Part shown: positions 63,739 through 64,000 of the stretch, piece by piece | Layout: every line of letters starts with the position of its first letter | Position numbering within the stretch: position 1 is the first letter of the stretch | NCBI GenBank assembly: GCA_002786025.1 | Contig: NHNW01000021.1 | Coordinates: 124,001 to 188,000 of the forward strand | Direction of reading: 5' to 3' | From: Zasmidium citrigriseum | Lineage: Eukaryota > Ascomycota > Dothideomycetes > Mycosphaerellales > Mycosphaerellaceae | DNA length: 64,000 nucleotides | Translations under genes and position numbers: made by a program | The notes under the pieces: model-generated | What the model saw: only the letters and a program-made list of their open reading frames with translations | Database searches by the model: none | What the model was told of the DNA's origin: nothing

Positions 63739-64000
63739 CCGTCCACCTCGTCACGTGTCAATAGCTCGGGTCTGGCCAAGAACAAGCGAACCTACAGCAA
63801 AGGCTGAACTCAAAACATCCAAACCACGATAGACTTTCGAAAAACAAAACTGCAGTGCAGTCTCAAAAATAGGGCTGATGCTGTAGGAAGGCCCATGGCC
63901 CAAGGCCCATAGGCTATCTCTGTTGCTCCCGGCCGGCGGCCTGATCGGCGGGAGTTGGCCTGCATATCTCTCCCCGGGAAAGTTTGATAAGGCAAGCTCC

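Noticed and set aside
1..64000. tRNA, rRNA, CRISPR array, transposon or virus-like element
   Set aside because: No cloverleaf with a convincing T-loop, no regular spacer array, no transposase or reverse-transcriptase motif and no long terminal repeats were noticed. The scan was by eye, so short or decayed elements could be missed.

Overview
The window is nuclear DNA of a filamentous ascomycete, most likely a Dothideomycete of the Mycosphaerellales/Capnodiales type. The evidence is dense genes on both strands, short introns (about 50-75 nt) with GT...AG ends and CTAAC/CTGAC-like branch sites, fungal-type gene families (HET domain, PTH11-like rhodopsin fold, DAL5-like permease, SRP68, SPF1, MIA40), and no bacterial operon features. 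The clade is an inference from gene content and style. No sequence search was possible.

Left part (1-13.8 kb): a secreted L-asparaginase, a three-exon cysteine-rich secreted protein resembling a hydrophobin, a large intronless adenylation-carrier-condensation (NRPS-like) enzyme on the minus strand, the HUS1 checkpoint clamp subunit, and a full-length diaphanous-type formin.

Accessory-looking part (14.1-25.1 kb): an anion:cation symporter, a PTH11-like seven-helix membrane protein, a class A FAD monooxygenase, an acyl-CoA dehydrogenase, a HET-domain protein and a small single-pass membrane protein. The transporter, monooxygenase and dehydrogenase could serve one catabolic route, but nothing in the sequence proves that.

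Middle housekeeping block (25.6-34.8 kb): a four-exon 71-aa subtilisin propeptide-like (I9) inhibitor, the ribosome-biogenesis GTPase BMS1, a LEA-like repeat protein, an unrecognised basic protein, and SRP68. A 2.5-kb gene-poor stretch follows, with one small candidate gene behind a TATA box.

Repeat-built genes (37.3-41.4 kb): a secreted Thr/Pro-rich protein whose exon-intron units were duplicated as units, and a cytosolic modular protein of Cys/Phe repeats (probable beta-helix) in which introns sit at the same point of two homologous modules.

Right housekeeping block (41.6-58.6 kb): the P5A ATPase SPF1 (start codon split by an intron), cullin-1, MIA40 head-to-head with thiamine pyrophosphokinase, karyopherin beta-2/transportin, and an SSH4/EAR1-like SPRY adaptor with PPxY motifs.

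Right end (59.0-63.7 kb): a small cupin protein, an isochorismatase-amidase fusion that could be a one-polypeptide biuret/allophanate pathway, and a four-exon 2-oxoglutarate/Fe(II) oxygenase. No tRNA, rRNA, CRISPR array or complete transposon was recognised.
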